Of a stretch of DNA of 54,701 nt, positions 36,488 through 46,852 are shown in pieces. The notes under the pieces were generated by a model, which saw only the letters and a program-made list of their open reading frames with translations, did not search any database and was not told the origin of the DNA. The translations under genes and the position numbers were made by a program. The stretch is from Phoronis australis (lineage: Eukaryota; Phoronida; Phoronidae): NCBI GenBank assembly GCA_002633005.1, contig NMRA01000038.1, forward strand, positions 35,443 to 90,143. Direction: 5' to 3'. Position 1 is the first letter of the stretch, and every line of letters starts with the position of its first letter.

Positions 36488-38691
36488 ATGTGCATGATGT
36501 TTTGGCAAATGTGATGACTTACATGTATAATAAAGCATTACAATTAGAGAACAGGATATCATTTTGTGGAAATAGTCGATTCTCAAATCACACTAGTACT
36601 AATTCATTGATTATCTTCACTGTTCTTGCTGTGAAATCTTTATTTTTGTCGTCTGTCTACGAATTGATTGTCGGTTTTTGTTTGAAAAATTATATTTATG
36701 GACAAACCTAATGCCGGCTCCCTGCGAAGACGCAATACACTCGCCGGCGAACACGCAAAGTCGCCGGACATTTTTTAAAACGCCTTCCGATATCTAATGT
36801 GATCACAAGCACTGCTTAAAAGCAAACCATGTGATTACAGTAGCTTTACCATAGAACTCCAGCCCTGGTTTAATTGTACCACGTGATTTCTTTGACTCGT
36901 CCCTGTGCTATCATCCATATTTTCTTTTCAACTTTGTATTTTCACTTCAATTTCCATAATATATATCCCTTCCTACTCAATCTATTTTTACTGTTTACTC
37001 TCACTTTTCTTATGTCGATGTCACGGTAGTACCGATTGTCCGGAAGATTGTCACCCACCTTCACAGCTCAACATACTATAGTGATAAGAAACTTTGTAAT
37101 TATCTGTACTACTGTAGTAGTTCAGTTTGTCATAATACATATGACCGTTCATCTCACCGTAACGTGTTGTTTCACTGTACACTTTCTTCGGTATCGCTTC
37201 GCAATTAGCGCATACCAGTACTTCTTTTATTACATGACCGCCGAAGCTTCTTTCTTCTGATTGTTTGTCTCTCTCTCGAATAGCTTGTTCTTAGTTGCTT
37301 TGAGGTATTGGCATCGTCTGCTCGCTTCGTGGTCAGGGTTTATGGTTTCTACAGCGCCTGATTGGTCAGATCGCGAAATGCGACATCTTTTGGAATGTGT
37401 TTATGACGGTTTTTCATTGTTCATTAGTTTAGGTATATTCCTTGTACATATAAAGTTTTAACATCTGACGTCCGAGCGTAATGAATGAAAAATGACTTTC
37501 CACACTAAGTTGATAAGTATTACGCCATATCGGAAGTTGTCATGCCGCCGTTCAGCCAATAAAAGGAAAGTAGTCTTGTAATATCATTTAGCCCCGGTGG
37601 TTGCATCTTTCTCTCGATAGAGCGCGCGAGGAGTTGGTTGCGAAGTGCGGAAGAAACAGTTGATTAAGGTCTAGAGATCAATCAAGTGTTCACAAATTTG
37701 ACATATTTTAGTTTTCGTCAATGTATTTATCTTCCGAATTAAAATGGTGATTGAGCAGCGAATTTGATTTATTTTCATAAAGCGATGTTTTTAATCCTTT
37801 ATTGTTGATCTTTATTAGTCTGTTTTGTATTAAGTTACAGTAGTACACAGCTTAACGTATTTTATAAGGACGCTATATGTGTTCGTAAAAAAGCTTGTCT
37901 TATCGTACATGTAGTAATTTCAGCAGACATAAAGTTTTTGCACCACAGGCAAATTCTATTTCGACATCCTATGAGCTGAACAAGGCGCTTTACTTGTAGC
38001 TCGGGGTCCTTCTATCAAAGATAACAAAGAACGAAAATTTCACTTCAGCCAAGTTCTCGGAAAAAAAAGATATATACTTTTACTAGCTGGCATAAATTAG
38101 TCTGTTTTTTGGTATATGAGTAAGAATTTATGTGGCTAAGTTCCATTACCATGATGTGTACAAGGGCATTTATTACCTTACCCAGTGGACCAGGGGCTTC
38201 ATAATACCCCTAACAAAAATAATATAGGGAACCCACACTGTTGGATGTCATTGAATTTTTCTTTCTAGTTTGAAGAGGTACCGAGTATATTTTTGATAGT
38301 AAAATTAAACCAATGTTGCAATGTGGTTCAGATGTACATGTATGGGGTTTTCATCCCCCATGTTTTGTAAATTCCTGTTGTGCCATGGAAAAATGCTATG
38401 GGAGAACTGGGAAGGCACGTTATGTTAACATTAAGATTTTGGTCAATTATTAAACTCTACTTGAAATTGCTTAATGTTGGTGAGAACAATTCTTTGAAAT
38501 CTGTTATAAACATGATTGAATGTATTTTGGCTGCACGAAATAGCAACTGTTAGGCGTTATGCGTGAAGCAGAAACTGTTCAGTTAACTTATGATTTGATA
38601 TTGCTTGAGAACTCACGCTAAAGGTCGCGTTTTTCGTCCGATCCACATGGATACACACATATTCATTTATTTATTTATGTAATATTTACAA

Positions 38692-38736
38692 TGAGGGTAG
38701 CCCCATCAGTTTACATTGCTTTCCATGGGGCCCTCA
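38692..38736. repeat. Short GC-rich hairpin after a TTTA run
   Basis: TGAGGG-TAG-CCCCAT (38692-38706) pairs with ATGGGGCCCTCA (38725-38736), leaving a 3-base bulge. It follows ATTTATTTATTT. This could be a short retroelement tail or a fold-back fragment. Low certainty. Confidence 0.35.
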
Positions 38737-38814
38737 GGGACGGCCGGGGGGAACCGTACACGAACACCCCTCTAGCCACACATGTACATGTATGATATAA
38801 ATAGTGTACATGTA

Positions 38815-39153
38815 TTAAAAGGATACCAAACCCGCTTTTGTCCTATTATCAGGTGACTTTTCATCCAGTCTTCTGAAACAAAATAATGCTCTGTAACCCT
38901 CGACAACCCTCAAAAGTTTAGAGGAAAATTTGAAAACTCCTGGCAAACGTGACCTACGCTTTTAGCTAATTACACGGAAACTGTGGGAAAAAATAACCAT
39001 CAGGGACCATAATATTCAACTTGTGAGATAAGGAGGGTGAGTTTTTAGTTCATTCCAATTTTAAACTTGCAAGATTGACGCCAATGATACATTAGCAGGT
39101 GACAGAACGAGGATTGGTTGAAATCATCAAAACAGGGTTTGGTGTCCATTTAA
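38815..39153. mobile_element. 339-bp TTAA-flanked MITE
   Basis: The left end is TTAAAAGGATACCAAACCC; the right end, read inward on the minus strand, is TTAAATGGACACCAAACCC. TTAA is at both borders. The interior is non-coding. TTAA duplications point to piggyBac or Kolobok mobilisation. It is a different family from 43738-44586. Confidence 0.6.
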
Positions 39154-40575
39154 GTATTTTCCTTTAACCTATGAAAACACACATTTTGCTTAGGGGCGAC
39201 TTTAATATTCTGGATTCATCATATGATCAAGTGTGTGGGAGTTGTAGTGTGCGGGGCCGGAGCCTTCGACCTTTGGTGTCGTTGACAGTTGTCATTGGCG
39301 TTTTTTTAATTGTCTACGGTACGTTGTCGGTTGTGGTGACAACGGCGATGTTGACGTGGACGCTGGATGCGCTATCGCTTCATCAGCATTGTAGTTGTTG
39401 CATGATTGTTCCTGCGTTTATGTCATCTTTATCTTTGATGGTATAGACTTCACATAACTTAATGTCGCAGTGGTGTTTGGCAAGGTTGACGATTGGCCGA
39501 TGCTGTATGAGCGTTGCTGTCGTCATCGGCGGTGGTGTCAAGGTCATTGTCAGTTTCGGTCGTTGTCACTGGCTACTACCTTATTGTCATTGGCAGTCTT
39601 GTCGCTTTGTATTCCCGTCATCATCAGTTTTTATTAGTGGATGATTTGGCCAACAGTGCTTTGGTCGCTGCATTTATAGATGTCCTTGCATTCCTAGAAT
39701 AGATTTTCATTAGATTTCGCCATATGTCGCTCCTCAGAACGTTTTCATTACTTTGGGAAATGAAATTTCTTGAAGTATTTTCCTTTGTCATAAAATTTCT
39801 TTTGTTTGTACGCCCTCTGCAGGTATATCATTTTTCGTCCGGTGGACACGAAATTCAAACACAATACATATATCGTTAAATTATATGTGAAACTGGTACG
39901 AAGGTGGCGCTGTGATGGACATTTTTGAGTTTTTGATCGCGGAGCTCTAGCTCTGCAATCTTTTGACGGAGCTTTCTGATTGAAATTTGCTATGAAATCT
40001 AGTCAATGTCTAAATGAAGTGGGTCGTACATTTCTCACCACTTTTGGGAGGCACATTTATAAAATATCCCTTAAAAGCCATTTTAGCATTTATTCTTTCG
40101 GTAACATTATAGAGTCAATTTCATAAAACATTCCCCCCTTAAGCCCAAGATGATACCATAAAGGCTTAGCAGGCGTATCCTTCTTCAAGTCTAAAGTGAC
40201 CTTTTCTCGTGAAATAACGACCAGGTGGGCTGAAACGGTGTCGACAGGGTGATTTTGAAAAAAGTGGGATCACGGGGGTTCAAAAGTTTGGGAAATCGAA
40301 TCCGTTTTTGCCTTCAATAAGGTTTTCCCCGCTGCAGGCCAGGCCAAGGTGTCCGCACCAGTTCTTTCAATCATTATAGCTCAAACATAAGAAAATATCT
40401 TTTGTAGCCTTCACACGTAGTAGTCTACAAGCACTAAATGCCCATCTAGCCAAGCACGTGCAAATTGGTGAGATAAATAAAATTATGACTGAAAACTATG
40501 GAGTGCCACCATTGTCTTTGGCTGAGTCACGTGATCGAATGGGTAGAGCGACAGTGAGACTGGCCATCTGGTCAC

Positions 40576-40633
40576 TTCATGCACTCCATACAATTCATGC
40601 ACTCCATACAATTCATGCACTCCATACAATTCA
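40576..40633. repeat. 18-bp minisatellite, three units
   Basis: TTCATGCACTCCATACAA is repeated exactly at 40576, 40594 and 40612, then TTCA. Both strands stay open through it because 18 is a multiple of three. I do not take the resulting open frames as genes. Confidence 0.95.
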
Positions 40634-40986
40634 AAGGAGACACTATCCGAGACTTGGTCCAGTTCATCATTTATATTTTGTGCAAGTAAATTACCAGTTC
40701 TGGAAACATATTGTAACAGGTTGCAAATCGTCCACTCCAGTCTCCATCTCACTCACCCGTGTCGGGATTTATACCTTGACACATGCAATTGTTTTGTTTT
40801 TTTTCACTTTCTGTTTTCAAGTTCCCAGCCTCAAACATTGTTGAATTGATTCCGTTTCACTGGCCTTATAGGAAGCCAAACATAAGCAAACTCAGGCAGG
40901 CACATTTGCCCTTACGTAACCTACTTACATGCATATGTATGTGTACATGCGCATGTAAACATGATGTTTCTAAAATAAATCATTCA

Positions 40987-41318
40987 CTACTGGTCGATGA
41001 AATGGAAATACGTAAGCATCTCGTCGGAAAACATTCTTTCGTCTGGCTTCCCGTTATGAACGTCTGGATGTCTCAACCGGTTCGCTAAAGCTAAGATGTA
41101 ATCTTTGTAGAAAACGTCATCACTTTCTGAGTAGAGTCTAGCGTCGTTGTCACTGTTGTGGAAACTATGGCTACTTCGTTTTCCAAATCTAATGCCACAT
41201 GCTGTACAACATTTACTTAGACGGAGTCGTATGCAACAGAATTCACAGCTATTTTGAGAGTTTCTTTTTGCATTGATCTCTCTGTAAGAAGTCGCTGATC
41301 TGGAAATTGGTAGTCCAT
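40987..41318 (-). CDS. Peptide precursor exon 2: processed peptide and stop
   Basis: 332 nt after the acceptor cttatttttcag (ending at 41319). AT completes Asp26; 109 codons follow, then TAG at 40987-40989. The 330-nt open frame has no ATG until residue 121, so it escapes ATG-based ORF calling. It carries both dibasic sites and the six-cysteine GIRF-Gly peptide. Confidence 0.8.
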
Positions 41319-42641
41319 CTGAAAAATAAGTGTCAACCAGGACATAAATTAGTCTTCAAGCCTATACACTTACAATGTACATGAAAATTTCTCCACCAAT
41401 CGTTCAGGTAATATTGTCCAGATTATTGTTTAGTTACAATATATAATCTTAGTTGTCTGTCTTGTACGTTTTCCTTTGAATAATCAAACAGCAAGCGAAT
41501 ACCTTATGTTACAGGCAAGGAAAATGAACATATTTGTCGAAACGTGAAGCTAGAGAGAGCGTTCACATATTACCTCATTTGAACGGGGAAGGGTTTGGAA
41601 AACATGACGATTTGACAAGGGCGTAAAGTACAGTCTCGTGGTGACGACATCAAGTGATTTATTAGAATATCCTCATCACATTAAATACATGTATAAGTGG
41701 GACATTTCTGTTGCTTACAACAACGCCCAACCACTTGATACCATATTCGAGCACCTGAACCGTTTATACTGTTAAAATGGAAATAAACAATTGCAATTTG
41801 GTAGTTAAAATGGTTTACTTTATTCCAAGACATACACGTACATGTAACACATTCCTTATATGGAAAATGTGACCTTTGACCTGAAGCGATTTCAAGCAAC
41901 TGACTGTGAGCGCTTGCGCGCATTTATCACTCATTTAAGTGGGGTGGAGATGAGAAACTCTGTTGCAAGCACAGAGTTTTTCCTTCGTGCGTATTTCAAA
42001 AATAGTGAATGTTGTGTTTTTTCTGGAAATTTCCTAACAGGGAAAATGAATTACTTTGTATTAGACGTTGCGTGATGGTACTTATTTTCGTCAAAAATCG
42101 TTTAAAAACTATTTTGACGAGCTTTTGCGTTCCATGCCTCTTATGGTAACTGCAAGGAATATTGCCTGACATGTTAACTAGGAGTTAAGGTAACTGTTGT
42201 GACTAGTTTTCAATATGTTAATGAGCTTTTCGGGTGACTGTGATGAATATTGTGTATTTATCCGACCACTTAGGTACAAAAGGGGCAGTTGTTGAGGCCA
42301 TGTCCCCTCTAACTCGGGGGTTACTGGCGGTGTCATACATTAATGTGCTTAATGACTACCGAGAGAGCTTTGCTCATTATTTTGTCAGATATCATCAATA
42401 CGTAAAGAACATTTTGTTAATGTGCCACTTCGGCATTTGATACTGTTTAACCATCCATACAGTCATGTATGTGGGCGTTAGGGAATGCCTTGATGGTCGT
42501 ACACTGAATATAGTGAAGGGCGTAGTCGTGTTTTTTATTGCAAATTACAATGATTTATAATTTACCTGTCGATGAAGACACCGCGAGCAAAATCAGTGCG
42601 CCTAGTACAATTTGTCTCAACCTGAAAATGAACATGTTCAT
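40987..42641 (-). CDS. Secreted Cys-rich GIRF-amide peptide precursor (novel)
   Basis: 135-aa prepropeptide from exons 42566-42641 and 40987-41318. Seen: ATG at 42641; N-terminus MNMFIFRLRQ and hydrophobic core IVLGALILLAVSSS (residues 11-24), a good signal peptide; a 1,247-nt GT-AG intron in phase 1; then a short spacer ending NAKR (41-44). Residues 45-70 are NSQNSCEFCCIRL followed by RLSKCCTACGIRF, with cysteines at 50, 53, 54, 62, 63 and 66 (C-x2-CC-x7-CC-x2-C). Residues 71-73 are GKR, the standard signal for cleavage and C-terminal amidation. The acidic and basic remainder (74-135) ends HFIDQ. Known: secreted peptides flanked by Lys-Arg and ending Gly-Lys-Arg mature as amidated neuropeptides or hormones; GIRF resembles the GLRF-amide end of kisspeptins. 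I do not recognise the cysteine pattern. Inference: a neuropeptide or hormone with up to three disulfides. A kisspeptin or other RFamide relationship is possible but unproven. An alternative 5' structure splices at the cattttcag acceptor ending at 42622, with the true Met further upstream. Confidence 0.75.
42566..42641 (-). CDS. Peptide precursor exon 1: signal peptide
   Basis: 76 nt: 25 codons plus one base before the donor gtaaat (from 42565). In-frame ATGs are at 42641 and 42635. A second reading treats tgttcattttcag (ending at 42622) as a 3' splice site, leaving 42566-42621 as an internal exon with the start Met elsewhere. The hydrophobic core is coded either way. Confidence 0.65.
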
Positions 42642-44010
42642 GTGATTAATCACAGAGAAAAAAGGGCAACAAAGGAGCTCATCAACTTAAAACAACAAAC
42701 TAGCAAAACGTTTATTTCAAAACTCATAGGGCCATTTGCCCCACAGTTCAACATATTAATATACAAACAGCATAATCTCCCCAATTCATCAAATACTAAT
42801 AATTTCGCTCCTAATTGCCATTGCCTGTTGAATGAAGGTTGCTGTATTTCTGTTTCAATTTCATCGGTGTTACAAACTTTACAAATTCTTTATGGTCGAG
42901 TTATATTGTTTCGTCTACCCAACTTAATCATGCATAAATTTGATTTAAAGACAAGCTACCACATAAATAATTTGTAAATGTTAATTCAGATTTAATTGAA
43001 CGTTAAAAATTACATTTATCCGTATTTGCAAGAGAATTCGGCCACAATTGAGACTTCATACCCCTAAGTCTTTGCTTAAAAGAAATTAGAAAATTCATTT
43101 CACCACCAACACCTTGTCGCAACCAAACATATCCAAACCCAGATGTGAGTAATACAATTTTACTGAGGTACACCAGTTCTTCTGAGTTTTCAAATCCTTT
43201 TCACGCAGCATTATTTAACATTGTCTTAGCAGTATACCGTCATTCGTTTTCAACAATATCAAATAGTTCTTAATGGGGTATGCACATATATGTCACACAC
43301 AAATCAAAACGTCCACATTCACCTTTTGCGATAACATTTGCTGTTTTGATACCTGTACGTAACAACCATTTACAAAACGCAAGCTGGACACTTTCTATTT
43401 CCTTTCTGTGGGTTGTACCCCCATTTCTGCACCATAAAACAGATTAGGTGCCACCATAGAATCAAATAATGTAAATGCTATTTTTACATTTCTATTTGGT
43501 CCCATTTTGTATTAATAAAACTTGGCTAAATTAAGGGCTTTATTTGCCTGTTGGGCAAGTGTTTTGCAAAACATCGTCCAACTCAGCTTGCATAAGAAAC
43601 CAATTCCTAGGTATTTATAGTAGCTGCGTGAATTTAATTTAGCTCCCTTATGGAACCATTTATCATTATTATTCAGAGTACCACCTTTTTGAAGTCCGCT
43701 ATGTTTGATTTATCGACATTCACAGACATGTTCACCATTTTAAAGGCGAAGGCAACCTTTTCTCATGTCATTTTTAGCAAAAATAAGGTTTGATGATTAT
43801 CCCAGACATATTTTCCACTTAATTACAGCTTTTCGTAATTTGATTAATTATTCGTTATCCACTCCGGAAGTGACGTTTTGGGAGCCAAGGATTTCGCGCC
43901 AATTTCTTTTCCCATAGTCTGACTATATGAGCGTTGTCGAGTCAGTCATTCATCTACCTCGGTTGTCATAAGTTCAGTCGTCGTTTGTTTTTGTTTACGA
44001 GTCAGTCAAC

Positions 44011-44127
44011 ATGCCACACTGTTGGTGCGTACCGGGATGTACTCATTATGGCCCAAAGCCTGGAAGCAGCTCTGCTGCGATGTTGACTAGTGGGAGTGAA
44101 TACAGGTTTGCGTTCAGTAGACGCTAG
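44011..44127 (+). pseudogene. THAP-like protein start, left arm
   Basis: A 38-codon open frame begins MPHCWCVPGCTHYGP and ends at TAG 44125. The Cys spacing after Met-Pro fits the first half of a THAP C2CH finger; the later Trp, Cys and His are absent, so it cannot form a full domain unless spliced onward. The arm's mirror copy is at 44327. Confidence 0.45.
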
Positions 44128-44178
44128 GACCTACGCTAGGACCTAGCTAAAACCTAGTCAAAGTCACATGCTCTCACT

Positions 44179-44327
44179 TAAAATGCACGACAATATCTCA
44201 CGTAATCTCTCGAAGTCTTGCTTTTTAGCGAGGTCCAAGCGTTCCTGAACGGGAGACAGGCCCCGTTCGAAACCCAGTGAAGAGGACAGTTCGTCGTACA
44301 TCCCGGTACGCAGCAACAGTGTGGCAT
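44179..44327 (-). pseudogene. THAP-like protein start, right arm
   Basis: The open frame begins MPHCCCVPGCTTNC and runs about 49 codons to a TAA. The spacing C5-x4-C10 fits THAP better than the left arm does. Downstream residues do not resemble the rest of a THAP domain. It reads toward the palindrome centre, converging with the left-arm copy. Confidence 0.4.
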
Positions 44328-45015
44328 GTTGACTGACTCGTAAACAAAATCACACGATGACCGAACTTATCTAAACCGAGATAGAACAATGACTGACTCG
44401 GCAGCTCTCACAGTCAGACTATACGAAAAGAAATAGGCGGGAAATTCTTGCCTCCCAAAACGTCACTTCCGGAGTAGACAATTAGATTAAGAAAAGCTGT
44501 AATTAAGTAGAAAATGTGTCTGGGATAACCAACAAACCTTATTTTTGCTAAGAAAGAGATGGAAAAAGGTTACCTTCGCCTTTAAAGAATAAATTTCCAA
44601 TGAATTAGCCTTCTGTGAAGTTGCACTAGAGTGCCACCAACCAAACTGACATTATCTGCAAAAAGTAACAAGAATACATTTGCTATATCTTGTTTTACTT
44701 GTATGTCACTGTTTCTACCAGTCTGTACTTCAGTTGCTAGTTAATTGATATACAGTGAAAACAAAATTGGGAAACTGATCATACAGCCTTTAGCGCGTGT
44801 AACGAGGGTACTGTTTTCCAATCAACGACAGACTTTTCTTTGTCAAAAAGGCGGAAAATTATACAAGAAAATGTAGTTTATTAGATTGTTTTCACTTAAA
44901 GGGCTGCAAGAGGCAAGGTGAGTGTCAGTTGACTCCCCGCCGGTCGTTAACTCTATATGTTGACGAGGCGACGGGTAGAACTACCCGAGTTGTGTGAAAT
45001 TTCTTGTTTTAACGC

Positions 45016-45156
45016 ATGGGAAGTACAGCACTTAAATTAGTGGTGGGGCTATAGCCCTCTCCCAACCTCCTATGGTGCGCCACCCATGTGACCAGGGGCG
45101 GCGCAGCACTGAAATAATTGGGAACTTTAGCCCCCAACCCCTTATAGTGTTAAACA
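45016..45156. repeat. Palindromic repeat, two adjacent copies
   Basis: 45016-45087 runs from ATGGGAAGTACAGCACT to TATGGTGCGCCACCCAT, with a GGGGCTATAGCCC centre. A second copy (about 45094-45156) begins GGGCGGCGCAGCACTGAAA and loses its right end. Confidence 0.6.
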
Positions 45157-46646
45157 GACCTCAACACACAGTGGTACCCTGCTGAATTTTGACAATAGCC
45201 TTCTTACAGCTAGTCGACAAACCAAACCTCAAAAAGGGTTGGAAGTTCGCACAGTGGATGTGTAGAATCAAGTGCCATTAACATTTCATTTGAACTGTAG
45301 ATTAAACATTACTTTGTACACTTCGGAATTGCGATCGTCTGAACACTTTCAATTTATGAAATAAAACGGCGATTATAACTGCACGGAAATCAAGACATTT
45401 GAAACAATTTATTTACTCAAAAATTGGACTCTTAAATTTTCGCTTGTCATTCAGCCATTTGCAATTTTAACCTACTGATGAACTCATTAACTAAATGCAT
45501 TCAATGGGATACGACGATTTTATTTGTTGTTCTTTGAGGAGGGCAATAAGAGGCGAAATATAATCTATAAGACCGTTTGAGATTTTCTAAACGTGTCAAA
45601 GGAATTTGATTTGGTTAGTACTAACATACTGCACAAGAATTTTTCCCTCGTTCTTTTGGTTTATACCCATTTCACCACGTAGTGAAAAGCAATCCGGGGG
45701 ACCTTCAGCTCTCTGTAAGCCACATTTGCTTGTCGTGAACAATTTGTGTTGATTTACCATCTCTCAGCTTCCCGATTTATGGCCGGCCGTTCAACAGGTA
45801 TGTTACATTTTTACAACCGATGGCATATGCTAAATTTTTGCATATATTGTAAATTAGCTTCAGATTGTATGTAAGTCTTAACAACATCAGAAATACTGGA
45901 TTTCTATGAAATTTCAGGTCTTGGAATACTTGCGTTCCTAAATCATTTCTTTCAAGACAATTCATGGGAAATCTTTAAACGAGCAATACTCCATTAAATT
46001 AGACGCTTGAATTAACGAGGACCTAAGATATTAATGTGCTTGGAGAATTAATCACTCTAGCCGTGGTAATATACTTATAATTTTGAAGATGGTTATAAAT
46101 CAGAAAACATTACCAGGGAGGGTCTTAACTTAAAATGACTAAACAACGATTTTACGAAAGTAATTGCAAAATTACTGCTTAACTGACAAGAAAATAATTT
46201 ATGTCATTAGAAGGCGTCGACTATTGCCAACAGAGTTTGATCAGTTTCTTTATTGTTTTGGTTTTCAAATAAACGGTGTAATTGTGCTGTGAGAATAATA
46301 TCGCCAATGACGGCTCTCGGAAATTCCCGTACGCGTGTCCGTAATACCGCCGATGTGTACATATAGAATGCGGTGCAATCAAATATAATTTCACCGGTAT
46401 CCCGAAACGTTACCTAGAGTTCATGCAATCCGGATGACCTTTTGTCCCAAAGTTGATATTACGTAGAACACGCCTATGGTATCTGTGGTATAACTGAAAC
46501 TGATTCGAAATATGCTGCTTATTGAGAAACACATGCCTTTTCTGCCGTAATTGTGCAGTGCAGTAGACAAGGATATGGTGGACCGGAGAAAGAAATGGCC
46601 ATTCAATGGACCTTGTATTGCGAAGTCACTGTTAGCATGAGAAGAT

Positions 46647-46730
46647 ATGGGCGGCGCACCACAGGGGTCTGGAGGGGGCTATAGCCGATAAATGTCCATC
46701 AAAAATGATAGAAGAGAAACAGCCCATGGA
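46647..46730. repeat. Palindromic repeat copy, diverged
   Basis: ATGGGCGGCGCACCACAG, then GGGGGCTATAGCC, then a diverged stretch ending CAGCCCATGG. Same orientation as the 30143 copy. Confidence 0.5.
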
Positions 46731-46830
46731 CTACAACTGTTGACAAATGAAGATTAATTTGTTTTAAGGCTTCCACTGGCGTTATCGGGGCTGAGTTCTG
46801 AAGACGCGAAAATCGGGCGGAGGAAGCTAC

Positions 46831-46852
46831 AGGTACATGTACATGTACATGC
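46831..46852. repeat. ACATGTAC palindromic simple repeat
   Basis: TACATGTACATGTACATG lies here. The same self-complementary unit recurs at 38781-38792, 8842-8853, 53226-53242 and many single sites. It is a genome-style low-complexity signature. Confidence 0.8.

Larger units (their letters stand above)
43738..44586. mobile_element. Palindromic TTAA-type element with THAP starts, Kolobok-like
   Basis: Two long inverted arms start at TTTAAAGGCGAAGG (43738) and end at CCTTCGCCTTTAAA (44586). The match extends about 290 bases inward at high identity, with a looser match toward the centre near 44160. TTAA lies at both ends and the LINE reading frame continues across the site, so this is an insertion with a TTAA (or TTTAAA) duplication. 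Each arm carries an ATG reading inward: MPHCWCVPGC at 44011 (+) and MPHCCCVPGC at 44327 (-), the usual start of a THAP zinc finger. Known: Kolobok transposons make TTAA duplications and are associated with THAP domains, and Xenopus T2 MITEs begin TTAAAGG. Inference: a non-autonomous fold-back derivative of a Kolobok-like element. Confidence 0.75.
42690..44850 (-). pseudogene. Decayed LINE RT and C-terminus, split by a DNA transposon
   Basis: On the minus strand, CMISFPILFSLYINQLA (about 44790-44740) and LLFADNVSLVGG (catalytic FADD changed to FADN) are the RT palm. After the insertion at 43738-44586 the frame resumes with MSVNVDKSNIADF, a shifted frame, then SYYKYLGIGFLCKLSW, FTLFDSMVAPNLFYGAE, and, in another frame, EIESVQLAFCKWLLRTGIKT then GECGRFDLCVTYM. 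A zinc-knuckle-like RICKVCNTDEIETE lies near 42870. Multiple stops and frameshifts make it inactive. It differs from the L1/Tx1-like fragments; the clade cannot be fixed by eye. Its 3' end comes within about 60 bases of the peptide precursor's ATG. Confidence 0.75.

Noticed and set aside
40458-40844. 128-codon frame with LHTIHA repeats
   Set aside because: Produced by the 18-bp minisatellite; antisense is equally open.
44260-44285. GTTCGAAAC resembling a tRNA B box
   Set aside because: No A box or cloverleaf around it.
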